In this document: piece by piece, positions 5,909-6,816 of the stretch
Layout of the letters: every line of letters starts with the position of its first letter
How positions within the stretch are numbered: position 1 is the first letter of the stretch
Assembly (NCBI RefSeq): GCF_000966975.1
Contig: NZ_JZWV01000034.1
Coordinates: 1 to 6,816 of the forward strand
Direction of reading: 5' to 3'
Length of the DNA stretch: 6,816 nucleotides
Source: Streptomyces katrae
Lineage (GTDB): Bacteria; Actinomycetota; Actinomycetes; Streptomycetales; Streptomycetaceae
Made by a program: the position numbers and the translations under genes
Notes under the pieces: generated by a model
The model's database searches: none
The model's input: the letters and a program-made list of their open reading frames with translations, nothing else
Told to the model about the DNA's origin: nothing

Positions 5909-6816
5909 GCAGCCTGCGCTGGAAGATCGCCCTGACCACCACCCTGGTGTGCTGCACGGTGGCCGCCTCCCTGGGCATCGCCGTGCACAACGTGGTCGCC
6001 CGGCAGATCGTCGGGGAGGTCCGCAAGGACGTGGAACGGGAGCTGGAGCACGCCCTCAGCCACTACGAGTACGGCACCGCGCACGGTGACGTGCAGGCCG
6101 CCCTCGACCCGCCCGGCCTCCCGGGGCCCCTGCGCGACCTCGTCGCACACGGCCGGACCGGCAGCATGGTCGGCACCTACCAGGGCAAGCCCGTCATGTG
6201 GGGGGCCGCACCCGCCGACCGGCAGGCCCTCGCGGTCTGGATCCCGTACGACACCACCCGCGCCCGGCTCCAGGACCTGGACACCGCGATCCTCGCCTCC
6301 TCCGCGCTCGCGGCCGGGGTGGTCGCCCTGGCCGGCGTGTTCCTCGCCAACCGGATCAGCCGCAGCCTCACGACCACGGCCGCCGTCGCCCGCCGGATCA
6401 GCGCCGGCGACCTGGACGCCCGGGTCGGCTTCCCCGCCGACGGCGACGCCCGCGACCCCCACCGCTACCGCGACGAGGTACGGGACGTCGCCCAGGCCCT
6501 GGACTCGATGGCCGCCTCGCTCCAGGCACGCCTGGAGGCGGAGAAGCGGTTCACGGCCGATGTCGCGCACGAGCTGCGCACCCCGCTGACGGGTTCGCTG
6601 GCCGCCGCCGCGCTGCTGCCGGAGGGCCGGCCCAAGGAGATGATCGAGGACCGGCTACGGGCCCTGCACCTGCTCACCGAGGACCTGCTGGAGATCTCCC
6701 GGCTGGACTCGGGGGTGGAGCGGGCCGACCTGGCCCGGGTGGAGCTGGGGCGGGCCGTACGGCGGGCCGTCGCCGGGTCCCGGCTCGCCGCCGAGGTCCG
6801 GGTGGTCCGGGACGCG
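5896..6816 (+). CDS. Sensor histidine kinase, CseC-like, truncated by the window end
   Basis: Only the first 307 residues are in the window; the frame is open at the edge. Order: membrane helix 1 (about 8-29), extracytoplasmic sensor loop (about 30-130), helix 2 (about 131-150), HAMP linker (about 151-205), then the HisKA dimerisation domain with H-box FTADVAHELRTPLTG (219-233) and phospho-acceptor His225. The second HisKA helix LHLLTEDLLEISRLDSG follows near 261-277. The N, G1 and G2 ATP-binding boxes lie beyond the edge. RWKIA before helix 1, VHN after it, and HELRTP followed by a LLPEGRP-type stretch recall CseC, the kinase of the Streptomyces cell-envelope stress system, more than a generic kinase. 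The ATG at 5896 overlaps the lipoprotein stop and has a poor ribosome site, consistent with coupling. The cognate response regulator is not upstream and may lie downstream. The substrate signal is unknown. Confidence 0.9.
   Translation, partial: MRALSSLRWKIALTTTLVCCTVAASLGIAVHNVVARQIVGEVRKDVERELEHALSHYEYGTAHGDVQAALDPPGLPGPLRDLVAHGRTGSMVGTYQGKPVMWGAAPADRQALAVWIPYDTTRARLQDLDTAILASSALAAGVVALAGVFLANRISRSLTTTAAVARRISAGDLDARVGFPADGDARDPHRYRDEVRDVAQALDSMAASLQARLEAEKRFTADVAHELRTPLTGSLAAAALLPEGRPKEMIEDRLRALHLLTEDLLEISRLDSGVERADLARVELGRAVRRAVAGSRLAAEVRVVRDA

Noticed and set aside
1..6816. TTA codons indicating bldA control
   Set aside because: No in-frame TTA codon was found in any accepted gene.
1..6816. 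Additional parS copies, tRNA genes, CRISPR repeats or insertion sequence ends
   Set aside because: Only one complete parS palindrome was found by eye, and no cloverleaf, regularly spaced repeat or terminal inverted repeat with a transposase was seen.

Overview
The base composition (very GC-rich), the strong G/C bias at third codon positions, the absence of any in-frame TTA codon and the look of the encoded proteins point to a Streptomyces or close actinomycete chromosome. A perfect 14-bp ParB-binding palindrome (parS) at 1244-1257 suggests an origin-proximal position, because streptomycete parS sites are concentrated around oriC. No mobile element, phage gene, tRNA, rRNA or CRISPR array was seen.

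Layout, left to right. Positions 1-232 are non-coding, with a C-tract that could form a G-quadruplex on the minus strand. Three plus-strand genes follow: a membrane-anchored sortase-fold protein whose catalytic His and Cys are replaced by Asn and Ser (233-847), a small secreted protein whose coding sequence contains the parS site (981-1349), and a 64-residue disordered small protein (1408-1602). A perfect 13-bp hairpin (1624-1666) separates these from a convergent four-helix membrane protein on the minus strand (1686-2093). That gene is divergent, by about 54 bp, from a 299-residue integral membrane protein of an actinobacterial family (2148-3047). Next come a full-length FUSC-type (fusaric acid resistance / AaeB-YccS-like) membrane protein (3121-5118), a lipoprotein (5195-5908), and a sensor histidine kinase that overlaps the lipoprotein gene by 13 bp and runs off the window (5896-6816+).

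How it fits together. Almost every product is predicted to sit in or outside the membrane, so the window reads as an ordinary cell-envelope neighbourhood rather than one obvious new pathway. The lipoprotein and kinase resemble CseA and CseC of the sigE-cseABC envelope-stress system, but no response regulator lies between them. The two points most worth following are the catalytically degenerate sortase and the parS site embedded in the secreted-protein gene. No complete undescribed defence or biosynthetic system is visible.
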